The notes beneath the pieces are model-generated. The model saw nothing but the letters and a program-made list of their open reading frames with translations. It ran no database searches and was not told the origin of the DNA. This document shows, one piece after another, positions 16,749-26,552 of a stretch of DNA of 64,000 bases. Each line of letters opens with the position of its first letter. Position 1 is the first letter of the stretch. The stretch covers positions 106,746 to 170,745 of the forward strand of contig NZ_AZDH01000018.1 in the NCBI RefSeq assembly GCF_001435445.1, in the 5' to 3' direction. The position numbers were made by a program, and so were the translations under genes. This DNA comes from Companilactobacillus kimchii DSM 13961 = JCM 10707. GTDB taxonomy: Bacteria > Bacillota > Bacilli > Lactobacillales > Lactobacillaceae.

Positions 16749-17831
16749 ATGTCTACATTATTAACAAATGTTTGTAAACAATACGATCAAGGAAAGACGG
16801 TTTTAAAGAATGTTACCGCCGAAATCGAAACGGGTGAATTTTTCGTAATCGTTGGACCATCTGGTTGTGGTAAGAGTACTTTACTACGTATGATTGCTGG
16901 ACTAACTCAAATTAGTGACGGTGAAATCAGTATTGATGGTCAAGTAGTTAATAACTTACCACCTAAGGATCGTAACTTAACAATGGTTTTCCAAAGTTAC
17001 GCTTTGTTCCCATTTTTAAGTGTTTGGGATAATGTTGCTTTTGGTTTAAAAGCTAGAAAGCATGACCAATCTGAGGTTGAAGAACGTGTTAACAATGCTT
17101 TGAAGATGGTTAACTTGGAAGATTTAAAAGATAGAAAACCTCGTGAATTATCTGGTGGTCAAAGACAACGTGTGGCTCTAGCTCGTGCTGTAGCCAGCGA
17201 TGCTAAGATCTGTTTGATGGATGAACCATTATCAAACTTGGATGCTCAATTAAGAATTAAGATGCGTCAAGAAATTTATGCTCTACAAAGAAAATTAGGT
17301 ATTACTTTAATCTATGTTACTCATGATCAAGTTGAAGCAATGACAATGGCTGATCACATTATGGTTTTACATGACTCAAAAGTTCAACAAATCGGTACAC
17401 CGGCTGAAATCTACAAGACACCAGCTAATGAGTTTGTCGCTGGATTCTTCGGAGTTCCACCAATCAATATTCTTTATGCAACAAAGATTTCAGACAAGGC
17501 TATCCGAGTTAACAATGATTTCCAAGTTGATCTTGATCAAACCGTTACTGAAAAGGAATTAAAGGTTGGTATCAGACCAAATGAATTAATTGTGGAAAAA
17601 GCTGATGAATTATCTGCTAATGCAACGGTACAAAACGTGGAATTCCTAGGGGACGAAAAAATCGTTTATGCAACATTCAGTAATGGTAATGAAGTATCAG
17701 CTATTGTTCCAAGTGATGCTCATTTCGATATGTTTGAGAATATCAAAATTACCTCAACAAATAATGTCTTATTATTCAATCAAGATGGAATCAATGTAAC
17801 TGCAAATAGGGAGGATCTAATCAATGCTTAA
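16749..17831 (+). CDS. ugpC: Ugp-type ABC importer, ATP-binding protein
   Basis: 360 residues. Walker A GPSGCGKST at 36-44, signature LSGGQRQR at 134-141, Walker B LMDEPLSNLD around 157-166, then a C-terminal regulatory TOBE domain (about 235-350) as in MalK/UgpC. First gene of a five-gene importer operon, with ribosome site GGAGGG seven bases before ATG. It overlaps the next gene by eight bases. Energises uptake of a phosphorylated glycerol derivative or sugar; the substrate assignment rests on the binding proteins downstream. Confidence 0.92.
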   Translation: MSTLLTNVCKQYDQGKTVLKNVTAEIETGEFFVIVGPSGCGKSTLLRMIAGLTQISDGEISIDGQVVNNLPPKDRNLTMVFQSYALFPFLSVWDNVAFGLKARKHDQSEVEERVNNALKMVNLEDLKDRKPRELSGGQRQRVALARAVASDAKICLMDEPLSNLDAQLRIKMRQEIYALQRKLGITLIYVTHDQVEAMTMADHIMVLHDSKVQQIGTPAEIYKTPANEFVAGFFGVPPINILYATKISDKAIRVNNDFQVDLDQTVTEKELKVGIRPNELIVEKADELSANATVQNVEFLGDEKIVYATFSNGNEVSAIVPSDAHFDMFENIKITSTNNVLLFNQDGINVTANREDLINA

Positions 17832-18765
17832 GACTTCAGCAACTGATGTCATACCTGAAAAGAAAGTTGAAGCAAAACAAAAGAGCAAGTTCAAATTAAC
17901 TGCCAATGATAAGTACTATGCTTCTATTTTCGCTGGTCCATCACTATTTCTTTTAGGTCTTTTCGTCTTTTATCCAATGTTTCGAACTCTTTATATCAGT
18001 TTGTTCTTAACTAATACTTTTGGTAACACAACACTCTTTGTAGGTTTAGAAAATTATGTAAAATTAATTTCTTCGCCTGATTTTGTTTCTAGCATGTGGG
18101 TAACACTCGTCTATGTTGTTGGAGTAACGTTCTTCACAATTGCCATGGGTCTATTGTTAGCTAATTTGGCTAGTCAAAAGTTACCAGGAATCGCTATTTT
18201 TAGAACACTTTACTCAGTGACAATGGGAGTTTCTGTTTCAGTTGCCGCTATTTTCTGGCTATTTATTTTTAATCCATCTGCGGGATTCTTCACACTGTTA
18301 ACTAAAATGTTGAATCTACCAACAATCAATTGGTTGGCTAATCCAACTAATGCGATGTGGGCAATTATCATTACAACCGTTTGGATGCATTTAGGTTTTG
18401 TTTTCTTAGTTTTTCTTGGTGCTATTGAATCAGTACCAACAACGCTTTATGAAGCGGCCGATGTTGAAGGTGTTTCTAAACATTACCAGTTTTTCCATAT
18501 TACTTTGCCAATGATTTCTCCAACATTGTTCTTTATCTCAACAATTACAATTATTGGCTCATTTAAGAGTTTTGGTTTGATTGATCTTATCACTAAAGGT
18601 GGTCCAACTAATGCAACGAACATGCTAGTTTACCGTATTTATAATGATGCTTTCTTTGGCGGAAACTATGCTAAATCAAGTGCGGAAGCAATTATCTTAA
18701 CTGTAATTATTGCCTTCTTTACTTACTTGCAATTCAAATTCCTAGAAAAGAAGGTAAATTACTAA
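17824..18765 (+). CDS. ugpA: Ugp-type ABC importer, permease subunit 1
   Basis: 313 residues with a charged cytoplasmic N-terminus (about 35 residues) and six TM helices. The EAA loop that docks the ATPase reads EAADVEGVSKHYQFFHITLPMI at about 216-238. MalF/UgpA-like but without the large periplasmic loop of MalF, as is usual for UgpA. The start overlaps the end of the ATPase gene and the stop overlaps the next start (TAATG), so translation is coupled. Confidence 0.92.
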   Translation: MLKTSATDVIPEKKVEAKQKSKFKLTANDKYYASIFAGPSLFLLGLFVFYPMFRTLYISLFLTNTFGNTTLFVGLENYVKLISSPDFVSSMWVTLVYVVGVTFFTIAMGLLLANLASQKLPGIAIFRTLYSVTMGVSVSVAAIFWLFIFNPSAGFFTLLTKMLNLPTINWLANPTNAMWAIIITTVWMHLGFVFLVFLGAIESVPTTLYEAADVEGVSKHYQFFHITLPMISPTLFFISTITIIGSFKSFGLIDLITKGGPTNATNMLVYRIYNDAFFGGNYAKSSAEAIILTVIIAFFTYLQFKFLEKKVNY

Positions 18766-19595
18766 TGGCCAATATTGATGAACGTAACGTTTTGAAAAAT
18801 ATTTTTAGTTATTTTCTTTTAATCTTATTGGCTGTAGTTATTTTAGTGCCATTCTTCATTGGTATTTGGACAAGTTTCTTACCAACAGCTGATATTTTAA
18901 AAGGTAATTATTTCAGTACTAATATTTCACTTACTAACTATATCGATGCCTTTACGAATACACCAATTTTGCGTTATCTAGGCAACACAATTGTTGTAGC
19001 AACAATTACGATGTTTGCACATTTACTTTTCTGTTCAATGAGTGCATATGCCTTTGTTTTCTTAGATTTCAAATATAAAAAATTCTTCTTTGCTCTATTT
19101 ATGATTACAATGATGCTACCGTCTGAAGCTGCTATTATTCCTAACTTTCAAACAGTAAAAGCTTTAGGATTATTGGATCATTATTCAGCAATGATCGTTC
19201 CATCTTTGACATCTGCTTTCGGTACATTCATGTTGCGTCAATCTTTCATGCAAACTCCTAAAGAATTGAAAGAAGCTGCTGATATTGAAGGCTTGAATCA
19301 TTTCCAAATTTTCTGGAAAGTCGTACTACCATATAATCGTATCAGTTTGATTACTTTAGGTGCTTACAGTTTTCTAGGTGCTTGGAATTCATATCTATGG
19401 CCAATTTTAGTTACATTCAGTAATAATTCACGTGTTATTCAAAATGGTTTGAAACAATTGCAATCGGAAGAAACATTTAATAACTGGGGTATGATTCAAG
19501 CTAGTGCTGCAATTATTGTTATTCCAACAATTCTTGTTCTTTTCATTGGACAACATTACTTCAAGTCAGGATTGAATGAAGGAGCTGTCAAATAA
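18765..19595 (+). CDS. ugpE: Ugp-type ABC importer, permease subunit 2
   Basis: 276 residues, six TM helices, with the EAA loop KEAADIEGLNHFQIFWKVVLP at about 164-184. MalG/UgpE family. Its start shares a base with the preceding stop, and its own stop shares a base with the start of the binding-protein gene, so all subunits come from one transcript. Confidence 0.92.
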   Translation: MANIDERNVLKNIFSYFLLILLAVVILVPFFIGIWTSFLPTADILKGNYFSTNISLTNYIDAFTNTPILRYLGNTIVVATITMFAHLLFCSMSAYAFVFLDFKYKKFFFALFMITMMLPSEAAIIPNFQTVKALGLLDHYSAMIVPSLTSAFGTFMLRQSFMQTPKELKEAADIEGLNHFQIFWKVVLPYNRISLITLGAYSFLGAWNSYLWPILVTFSNNSRVIQNGLKQLQSEETFNNWGMIQASAAIIVIPTILVLFIGQHYFKSGLNEGAVK

Positions 19596-20950
19596 TGTCG
19601 AAATATAAAAAATTAGTTCTGCCTTTGATTCTGGTTTTAGCAGTTGCCGTAGTAGCAGTTTTTGGTAAAACATTATCAACTAAGTCAGCAGCAGTGAAGG
19701 ATAATCGTACAGAAGTCGTCTTTTGGCATGAAATGGGTGGACCTGCTGAAAAATCATTAATGAAAATCGTTGATGGTTTCAATAAGTCACAAACTAAATA
19801 TCGTGTTGTCCCTAAGTATCAAGGTTCATACGATGCTGCAATTCAGAAGATTTTACAAACTCATGGTACTGGAACATCTCCAGCAGTTTTTCAAGCTTTC
19901 GATATTTCAGCTGCTCAAATGATGCATAGCAAATTCACGGTGCCAGTTCAAGATTTCATTGATAAAGATGGATTTGATGCAAGTAAGATTTCACCAGTTG
20001 CTCGTTCATTCTATTCTAATGACGGTAAACAACAAGCAATGCCTTTCAACACATCACAACCGGTACTTTACTATAATGCTTCATTATTAGAAAAGTATGG
20101 AATAACACCACCGCCAGTATCACCTTCATACAGTGATATTACACGTGTGGCAAAACAACTTTATGAAAGATCACATCATCAAGTTAAAGGTATGACAGTA
20201 CAAATCTATGGTTGGTTGTTAGAACAGGCTATGGCCAATGCTGGTGTAGGACTTACTAATAATAATGATGGTCATACAGGTATTCCAACTAAGGCAACAA
20301 TTAACAATGGTGCTTCAAAGGAATTCTTTGAATGGATTCGTGAAAATCAAAAAGCCGGTGATTTCATGAACTATGGTTCGGGTGCAATGGCCGGAACTAA
20401 CCAAACAACAGGTTTCCTAAATGGTAAGATTGGTATTTACATTCAATCATCAGCAAGTATTAGTCAATTGAACAAGAAGAATAAGAACAAATTGGGAATC
20501 ACATACTTCCCCCACCCAGATGGCAAGAAAGCTAATGGTGTTGCTATCGGTGGTGCTGCTCTTTGGATCTCAAATGACAAATCTAAAGCGGTTCAAAATG
20601 GTGCCTTTGAGTTTATCAAGTATTCTCTAAAACCAGAAGTACAAGCTCAATGGCAAAAGGATACAGGATACCTAGCTTTAAATAAGGATTCACAACAAAC
20701 ATCAATTCTTAAGGGACTTTACAAGCAACACCCAGAATCCAAAGTACCTAGTCAACAATTACAAGAAGCTGTTCCTAATCACTTCAACTCAGGTATTTTG
20801 ATGGAAGGAATGCAAAAGACTCGTCAAATTGAACAATTTGCAATGGAAAGTATCTATAACGGTGGCGACATTACCAATGCCTTGAAAGATGCTGATAAGA
20901 AAATCGACGATAATTTAACAACTACTAATCGAGCTAATGGTTATCACTAG
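19595..20950 (+). CDS. ugpB: UgpB-like substrate-binding protein 1 (no lipobox)
   Basis: 451 residues. Strong resemblance to UgpB (sn-glycerol-3-phosphate / glycerophosphodiester binding): FWHEMGGPAEK near the N-terminus, YRVVPKYQGSYDAAIQ, QAMPFNTSQPVLYYNAS and VAIGGAALWIS all match UgpB blocks. The N-terminus is a hydrophobic signal of about 18 residues after MSKYKK, but contains no cysteine, so it cannot be a diacylglyceryl lipoprotein; it must be held by an uncleaved signal anchor or be released. The substrate is an inference from the family. Confidence 0.88.
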   Translation: MSKYKKLVLPLILVLAVAVVAVFGKTLSTKSAAVKDNRTEVVFWHEMGGPAEKSLMKIVDGFNKSQTKYRVVPKYQGSYDAAIQKILQTHGTGTSPAVFQAFDISAAQMMHSKFTVPVQDFIDKDGFDASKISPVARSFYSNDGKQQAMPFNTSQPVLYYNASLLEKYGITPPPVSPSYSDITRVAKQLYERSHHQVKGMTVQIYGWLLEQAMANAGVGLTNNNDGHTGIPTKATINNGASKEFFEWIRENQKAGDFMNYGSGAMAGTNQTTGFLNGKIGIYIQSSASISQLNKKNKNKLGITYFPHPDGKKANGVAIGGAALWISNDKSKAVQNGAFEFIKYSLKPEVQAQWQKDTGYLALNKDSQQTSILKGLYKQHPESKVPSQQLQEAVPNHFNSGILMEGMQKTRQIEQFAMESIYNGGDITNALKDADKKIDDNLTTTNRANGYH

Positions 20951-20981
20951 ATACTTAGTTTAATAGGGATGGGATAGTCTA

Positions 20982-22340
20982 ATGTCTAAGTATAAAAAAC
21001 TAATTGTGTCTGTGGGAGTCATTCTGGGTGTTGTCTTGATAACTTTCTTTGGAAAGAATGTCTTTGCACAATCAAAACCGCAAGACAATCGTACACAAAT
21101 TGTTTTCTGGCACGAAATGGGTGGTCCTGCCGAGAAGACTTTATTGAAATTAGTTAATGATTTTAATAAATCACAGAGTAAGTATCAAGTAATACCTAAG
21201 TATCAAGGCTCATATGACACTGCAATTCAAAAAATATTTCAAACTCATGGAACGAATACATCTCCAGCAGTTTTCCAATCTTCAAATATTTCTACGGCAC
21301 AAGTCCTTCATAGTGGTTACACTACGCCGATTCAAAAATTTGTTGATCAAGATCATTATGATCTAAGTAAAATTTCACCGGTTGCTCGAGCTTTTCATGC
21401 TCAGGGTGGTAAACAACAGGCAATGCCCTTCAACACATCTCAACCGGTACTTTACTATAATGCTTCATTATTAGAGAAGTATGGAATTACACCACCATCA
21501 GTTTCGCCTTCATATAGTGAAATTACTAAGATTGCTAAAGAACTTTATGAAAAATCCAATCATAAAGTTAAAGGGATGACGGTTCAAATTTATGGTTGGT
21601 TGTTAGAAGAGGCAATTGCTAATTCTGGTGGAATGTTTGCTAACGAAAATGATGGACATACTGGGATACCAACTAAAGTCAGTATCGATACTCCTGAATC
21701 TGTTGAATTCTTTAAATGGATTCGCGAGAATATTAAGAATGGTAACTTTATGGATTATGGTTCTGGTTCAATGGCAAGTACAAACCAAACCTCTGGTTTC
21801 TTAACCAATAAGGTAGGGATGTATATTCAATCATCCGCCAGTATGAGTCAGTTGAATAAGAAAAATAAAAATAAATTAGGTATCACTTATTTCCCACATC
21901 CAGATGGGAAAAAAGCTAATGGTGTTTCCATCGGTGGAGCTGCGCTTTGGGTTTCTAATGATAAGTCTGAAGCAATCCAAAAAGGCGCTTACGAGTTTAT
22001 CAAATATACAGTTAGACCAGAAGTTCAAGCCGAATGGCAAAAATCAACTGGATATATGGCTTTGAATAGAGATTCGCAAAAAACATCAATTTTGCAAAAA
22101 TTCTATGCTAAGCATCCAGAAGGTAAAATTCCGGGGCAACAATTAAATAGCACAGTTCCTAATTACGATAACTCTGGAATTTTGTTAGAAGGAATGCAGA
22201 CGATTCGTAAGTTGGAAGAGGATGCGATGGAAAAGATTTATCGTGGTGGCGACATTAAACAGATTCTAAAAAATAATGAAAGAGCTATTAATGATCTGGT
22301 TTATAGTCAAAATCGTGCGAATGGATTAACTAAAGAATAA
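20982..22340 (+). CDS. ugpB: UgpB-like substrate-binding protein 2 (tandem paralogue, no lipobox)
   Basis: 452 residues, a close paralogue of the preceding protein through the whole chain (FWHEMGGPAEK, KYQGSYDTAIQ, QAMPFNTSQPVLYYNASLLEKYGITPP, VSIGGAALWVS). The signal region is hydrophobic with a possible signal-peptidase site near FAQS, and again has no lipobox cysteine. A ribosome site GGGATGGGAT lies upstream. Two binding proteins for one set of permeases suggests a broadened or alternative substrate range, for example different glycerophosphodiesters. Last gene of the operon. Confidence 0.88.
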   Translation: MSKYKKLIVSVGVILGVVLITFFGKNVFAQSKPQDNRTQIVFWHEMGGPAEKTLLKLVNDFNKSQSKYQVIPKYQGSYDTAIQKIFQTHGTNTSPAVFQSSNISTAQVLHSGYTTPIQKFVDQDHYDLSKISPVARAFHAQGGKQQAMPFNTSQPVLYYNASLLEKYGITPPSVSPSYSEITKIAKELYEKSNHKVKGMTVQIYGWLLEEAIANSGGMFANENDGHTGIPTKVSIDTPESVEFFKWIRENIKNGNFMDYGSGSMASTNQTSGFLTNKVGMYIQSSASMSQLNKKNKNKLGITYFPHPDGKKANGVSIGGAALWVSNDKSEAIQKGAYEFIKYTVRPEVQAEWQKSTGYMALNRDSQKTSILQKFYAKHPEGKIPGQQLNSTVPNYDNSGILLEGMQTIRKLEEDAMEKIYRGGDIKQILKNNERAINDLVYSQNRANGLTKE

Positions 22341-22343
22341 AAG

Positions 22344-22386
22344 AAAACACGTCGTCAATTCAAAATAGAATTGATGACGTGTTTTT
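22344..22386. terminator. Bidirectional terminator between ugp operon and EamA gene
   Basis: AAAACACGTC..GTCAATTC pairs with GAATTGAT..GACGTGTTTT, with A-runs and T-runs on both sides; the genes on either side converge. Confidence 0.9.
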
Positions 22387-22389
22387 GTC

Positions 22390-23310
22390 TTAATCATGAT
22401 TTTTATAACGAAATTTTAAATTGAAAAGATTGGGAGGTAAAGCTTGTAAGAAAGTGATTCCTAGAATTAATAAAGCACCAATCAGTTCAGCTCCACTTAC
22501 TTTGGTATTCAATAATGTTACAGCTAAAACAGTTGCTGTCAAAGGTTCAAACGCACTTAACATTCCTGTAGTTGAAGGCGTTAAATAATTGAGACTCTGT
22601 AAGTAGAATAAATATGAGAACATAGTTCCCCCGGTAACAATAAAAATTATAGAAATCCAAGCGGTACCAGTCAAAGTAGGAACGTTAGTTAAGTCGGCGA
22701 AAGGTGCAAAGACGATACCACCTAACAACATAGACCAACCAGTCACAATTCGAGCGTCAAAGCGTTTTAGCAATTCTCTTGGTAAAAGAGTATAGGAAGC
22801 TTGACTTAATCCAGCGCAAACTCCCCAAAAGATTGCTGCTGGTGATAACATCAATTGACCAATGTGACCATGTGTTACTAGAAGGAAAGTTCCTAATAAA
22901 GCTAAAGCAATAGAAATAATGTCGATTCTTCGCGGCCATTGTAATTTTCGTAAAGATAAATAGAGAATAATGAAAAGTGGCCCTAAGAATTGCAGGACTG
23001 TAGCAGTCGGCGCATTACCATATTTGATGGCCATGAAATAAGTATATTGAGCTGGAAGCATACCTAATAAGCCAAAAGCCAATAATTGAATAACGTAGCG
23101 TGGCTTTTTCAAGATAGCAAATAATTCCTTAGAATCAGCAAAATAACACCATATGACAAGCATTAAGCCAGCAAAAATTAAACGAATTCCAACGATCCAC
23201 TGCGTGGGGATACTTTCTTCAGTGAAGAGATATTGAGCAATACTGCCAGAAAATCCCCATAGAACTGGCCCCATAATTGCGTAGAAAAATCCTTTTTGTT
23301 TGTCAGTCAT
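22390..23310 (-). CDS. EamA-family (DMT superfamily) transporter
   Basis: 306 residues from ATG 23310, with ten hydrophobic segments and two EamA repeats: LWGFSGSIAQYLF at the N-terminus and FWGVCAGLSQASYTLLPREL midway. I chose ATG 23310 because GGGGGA lies seven bases upstream; ATG 23385 and ATG 23331 lack a site, and the segments before MTDKQKG are not membrane-like. Drug/metabolite or amino acid exporter of unknown substrate. Confidence 0.88.
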   Translation of the reverse strand: MTDKQKGFFYAIMGPVLWGFSGSIAQYLFTEESIPTQWIVGIRLIFAGLMLVIWCYFADSKELFAILKKPRYVIQLLAFGLLGMLPAQYTYFMAIKYGNAPTATVLQFLGPLFIILYLSLRKLQWPRRIDIISIALALLGTFLLVTHGHIGQLMLSPAAIFWGVCAGLSQASYTLLPRELLKRFDARIVTGWSMLLGGIVFAPFADLTNVPTLTGTAWISIIFIVTGGTMFSYLFYLQSLNYLTPSTTGMLSAFEPLTATVLAVTLLNTKVSGAELIGALLILGITFLQALPPNLFNLKFRYKNHD

Positions 23311-23441
23311 ATAAAATCCCCCAAGACTCATGTTAATCCCTACTGTAACATAACTATTTTTATAAAAAAGGGCTTGCTCAAACACGATGTGAATAAAAGT
23401 CTGTATAATTTAGATTAGTAACAGCATAAGGGGGAAAGCCA

Positions 23442-24338
23442 ATGCTAAAGATAGATCATATTAGTAAACAATTCGGTGAACTACAAGCTTTAAAGCAAGT
23501 AACGTTTGATGTGGCCGATGGTGAAATTTTAGGACTGATCGGTCAAAATGGAGCTGGAAAATCAACTACTTTTCACAGTATTTTGAACTTTCTGAATTAT
23601 CAAGGTACTATTTCTTGGAATGAGAAACCAATCACCGAGAGTGTTTTCGATGAAATTGGTTATCTTCCAGAAGAACGCAGTCTAATGCCAAAGTTGACGA
23701 TTGAACAGCAAATAATTTACTTGGCTCGATTGAAAAATAAGCCAGCTAAGGAGATTAGACCAGTAATCGATGACTGGTTGAAAAAATTTGCGGTTAAAGG
23801 GACCAAGAAAGATAAAATTAAGGATTTATCTAAAGGTAATCAACAAAAAGTACAATTAATCTGTACTTTGATTCATGATCCTAAGCTAATTATTCTAGAT
23901 GAGCCATTCAGCGGACTTGATCCCGTTAATTCTGATTTATTAAAACAAGCTATTCTGGATGCTAAAAAACGTGGAGCTGCGATTATCTTTTCCAGTCATG
24001 ATATGGAAAATGTTGAAGAGCTGTGTGATAAGTTAGTAATGTTACGTAATGGAAAAGTCGTTTTGCATGGAACCGTTCAAGAAGTGCGTGATTCCTTTGG
24101 AAAAACTAGAATTTACGTTACAACCGATAAGACTATCGATGAATTAGCTATGTTGCCGCATGTGGTCGCCGCTAAACCATTGGAAAAAAGACGCTTTGTT
24201 CTTTATTTGGATGAAGAATCATCAGGTAAAGCTATTTTTGACGAATTAACTCAAGGTCAATATATCGAAGAATTCAGTCAACAGGCGCCAACTCTGAATG
24301 AAATCTTTAGAAGAAAGGCCGGTGAGAAAGATGAATAA
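23442..24338 (+). CDS. ABC transporter ATP-binding protein (NatA-like)
   Basis: 298 residues. Walker A GQNGAGKST at about 35-43, degenerate signature LSKGNQQKVQ, Walker B LIILDEPFSGLDP, H-loop SSHDME. The C-terminal 80 residues form the extra domain common in NatA-like and DUF4162-containing ATPases. Ribosome site GGGGGAAAG. It overlaps the permease gene by eight bases. Works as an exporter ATPase, perhaps of Na+ or an antimicrobial; the substrate is not determined. Confidence 0.88.
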   Translation: MLKIDHISKQFGELQALKQVTFDVADGEILGLIGQNGAGKSTTFHSILNFLNYQGTISWNEKPITESVFDEIGYLPEERSLMPKLTIEQQIIYLARLKNKPAKEIRPVIDDWLKKFAVKGTKKDKIKDLSKGNQQKVQLICTLIHDPKLIILDEPFSGLDPVNSDLLKQAILDAKKRGAAIIFSSHDMENVEELCDKLVMLRNGKVVLHGTVQEVRDSFGKTRIYVTTDKTIDELAMLPHVVAAKPLEKRRFVLYLDEESSGKAIFDELTQGQYIEEFSQQAPTLNEIFRRKAGEKDE

Positions 24339-25551
24339 GTTGTGGATTGTAACTTTTGAAACCTTTTTGCGACAAGTTAAGTCGTGGAGCTTTGTTATGT
24401 TGATTCTGGGACCATTTTTAATGTTAGGTATTACGATTGGTGCAGGATATGTAGGAGCTGCCAGTGGGGCTAATAGTTCTAATGTAGCGGTCATCAGTTC
24501 GCAGTCAACGTTGCGAAAGAATTTCTTAAAAGAGAATTCAGCTGACATTGACAAAAAAGTTACTGATGAAAAGGTAGCTACTAAGAAGATGAAGAAGGAT
24601 AATTTAGCAGGTTATATTGTTTTAAAGGCTGACAATAAACGTGTGACGGCTAAATATGTAGGAACGACTTCGTTGAGTTCATCAATGAAAACAAAAGTGA
24701 ATTCTTTCTTAGCTCAGACGCAACAACAATTAAATATGTCACAGGCTAAATTATCGACTCAACAGTTGCAAGCTTTACAACAGCAGCCTAAATTAACAGA
24801 GCATATTCAAGAGAAGGCTGGAACTGCTAATCTGGGAAAAATTATTTCCTTCTGGATCACAGTTATTATGGTTTACATGGTTTTGATCACATATACTAGC
24901 ATTACGGCCCAAGAAATTGCCTCGGAAAAAGGTACCAAAGTCATAGAAATTATTTTCTCCAGCACGACTGCTTTGAAGTATTTCTTAGGTAAAATTTTCG
25001 GCGTTTTGTTAGTCATTCTGACACAAATCTTAGTTTACTTAGTAGGTGGTTGGGGTGCGTACATTTTTGCCGAGAATTCATCATTGACTAAGTCATTTGT
25101 TAACCAGTATCAATCCTTGATCAATTCGGTCATGCATAATTTGTTAAGTGTTAACTTGGTTTATCTGTTATTGGGAGTAGTCATTTACACTATCTTGGCG
25201 GCCTTTTGTGGAGCTTTAGTTGCGAAAGTAGAAGACGCGTCAAAAGCAGCTCAACCGGTCATTATGTTGAATCTGGTGGCATTTTTCGTCACATTTCCAT
25301 TCCAAAATAACGTGGACTCAATCGTTGTAAAAATTTTGTCTTACGTTCCATTCTTTTCATCATATTTCATGCCGTTACGTTTGATTAATAACAACGCTAG
25401 TACCATGGAAATAATGATTTCACTATTGATTCTCTTGGCAAGTATCATTTTGTTAGCAATGTATATTGGTAAAATTTATCAAGGCTTGATGTTGCAGACG
25501 GATGATTCTAGTTTTTGGAAGAGATTCAAACGGGGATTGTCATATAAATAG
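24331..25551 (+). CDS. ABC-2 family permease (NatB-like)
   Basis: 406 residues from ATG 24331 (GGTGAGAAAG just upstream; the in-frame ATG at 24298 is inside the ATPase gene). One TM helix at about 17-45, a long extracytoplasmic domain rich in Gln and Lys to about 180, then five TM helices. EIASEKGTKVIEIIFSS is the cytoplasmic coupling segment typical of NatB/YhaP-type ABC-2 permeases. Partner of the preceding ATPase. Confidence 0.85.
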   Translation: MNKLWIVTFETFLRQVKSWSFVMLILGPFLMLGITIGAGYVGAASGANSSNVAVISSQSTLRKNFLKENSADIDKKVTDEKVATKKMKKDNLAGYIVLKADNKRVTAKYVGTTSLSSSMKTKVNSFLAQTQQQLNMSQAKLSTQQLQALQQQPKLTEHIQEKAGTANLGKIISFWITVIMVYMVLITYTSITAQEIASEKGTKVIEIIFSSTTALKYFLGKIFGVLLVILTQILVYLVGGWGAYIFAENSSLTKSFVNQYQSLINSVMHNLLSVNLVYLLLGVVIYTILAAFCGALVAKVEDASKAAQPVIMLNLVAFFVTFPFQNNVDSIVVKILSYVPFFSSYFMPLRLINNNASTMEIMISLLILLASIILLAMYIGKIYQGLMLQTDDSSFWKRFKRGLSYK

Positions 25552-25598
25552 AAAAAGAGCTATAACTTCTGTTGTGAAGTTATAGCTCTTATTTTTGC
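25552..25598. terminator. Terminator after the NatAB-like pair
   Basis: AAGAGCTATAACTTC pairs with GAAGTTATAGCTCTT around TGTTGT, then ATTTTT. Confidence 0.9.
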
Positions 25599-25654
25599 TT
25601 TTATATTAATAACCATGGTTCTATGCTTTATAGCGGAAATGCGTTCCACGCTCT

Positions 25655-26374
25655 TTAGAAGAATGCACCGTATAATTTAACGGCACAAACTGCACCTAAG
25701 ATTGGAGCAACAACTGGAACCCAACTGTATTTCCATTGTGAAGAACCTTTTGGATTTAAAGGTAATAAGGCATGCAATAGACGTGGTCCTAAATCACGGG
25801 CTGGATTCAAGGCTGGGCCTGTTGGTCCACCAAATGAAACAACTAAACACATAACTAAGAATCCTAGACCAATAAAGTCGGCACGTGGATCGATGTGATC
25901 TGATGTCAAAGCAACGGCACCAAAGACTAAAATAAATGTTCCAATAAATTCGTTAATAAATCCGTTGATACGACTGTTTTCAGCATCGATAGTTGAGAAT
26001 GTTCCCAAAATACTTTCGACGTTTTCGGTCTTATTGTAATAAGGTTTGTAGGCGGCGACGATCATCAGTTGACCGAAGATGGCACCTAAGAATTGAGAGA
26101 TGATATATGGACCAACTTCAGCCCATGGAAATTCACCATTGAAGGCAAGTGCCAATGTCATGGCTGGATTAATTTGTCCACCAGAAATGGGTCCAAACAT
26201 CATGGCTGGAATCATAACACCGATACCATAACCAAATCCAATCAAGATCCACCCACCGTGGAAACCTTTTGTTCCTTTTAATTCAACGTTGGCAACAGAA
26301 CCATTACCGAGGGCAACCATGATGGCTGTTCCGATAAATTCGGCGACACAACGTACTAACAACGTATAGTGCAT
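25655..26374 (-). CDS. glpF: Glycerol facilitator (aquaglyceroporin, MIP family)
   Basis: 239 residues with six TM helices and two half-helices. NPA motifs are at 69-71 (GGQINPAMT) and 190-192 (NPARD); the Asp after the second motif is the mark of glycerol-conducting rather than water-only channels. Ribosome site AGGGGT upstream. Substrate range in lactobacilli also includes water, dihydroxyacetone and lactic acid (family knowledge). Stands alone here, with no glycerol kinase nearby, though the Ugp-type importer is 3 kb away. Confidence 0.93.
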   Translation of the reverse strand: MHYTLLVRCVAEFIGTAIMVALGNGSVANVELKGTKGFHGGWILIGFGYGIGVMIPAMMFGPISGGQINPAMTLALAFNGEFPWAEVGPYIISQFLGAIFGQLMIVAAYKPYYNKTENVESILGTFSTIDAENSRINGFINEFIGTFILVFGAVALTSDHIDPRADFIGLGFLVMCLVVSFGGPTGPALNPARDLGPRLLHALLPLNPKGSSQWKYSWVPVVAPILGAVCAVKLYGAFF

Positions 26375-26442
26375 AATAGATACTACCCCTAAATATATTT
26401 AAATTTTCTCATTAGATTTATATTATAGTTAGTAAAACACGA

Positions 26443-26471
26443 ATATTAAAATTCACTCAAAAATGGGTCAA
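26443..26471 (-). promoter_or_regulatory. Promoter of glpF
   Basis: On the minus strand TTGACC and TAATAT are separated by 17 bp, about 70 bp upstream of the start codon. Confidence 0.65.
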
Positions 26472-26519
26472 TCGTTTGTAATTCGCTCTAATTTGTCTTT
26501 CAAGAGTGCAAATTAACAT

Positions 26520-26552
26520 AAAAAAATTGTCCCACCAATACGGGGCAACCAT
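26520..26552 (-). terminator. Terminator-like hairpin upstream of the glpF promoter
   Basis: On the minus strand TTGCCCC and GGGACAA flank a loop and are followed by T7. No open reading frame feeds it. Either a small RNA of about 70-90 bases ends here or it insulates glpF from the divergent gene. The rest of 26375-26702 is AT-rich promoter DNA for the two divergent genes. Confidence 0.55.
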
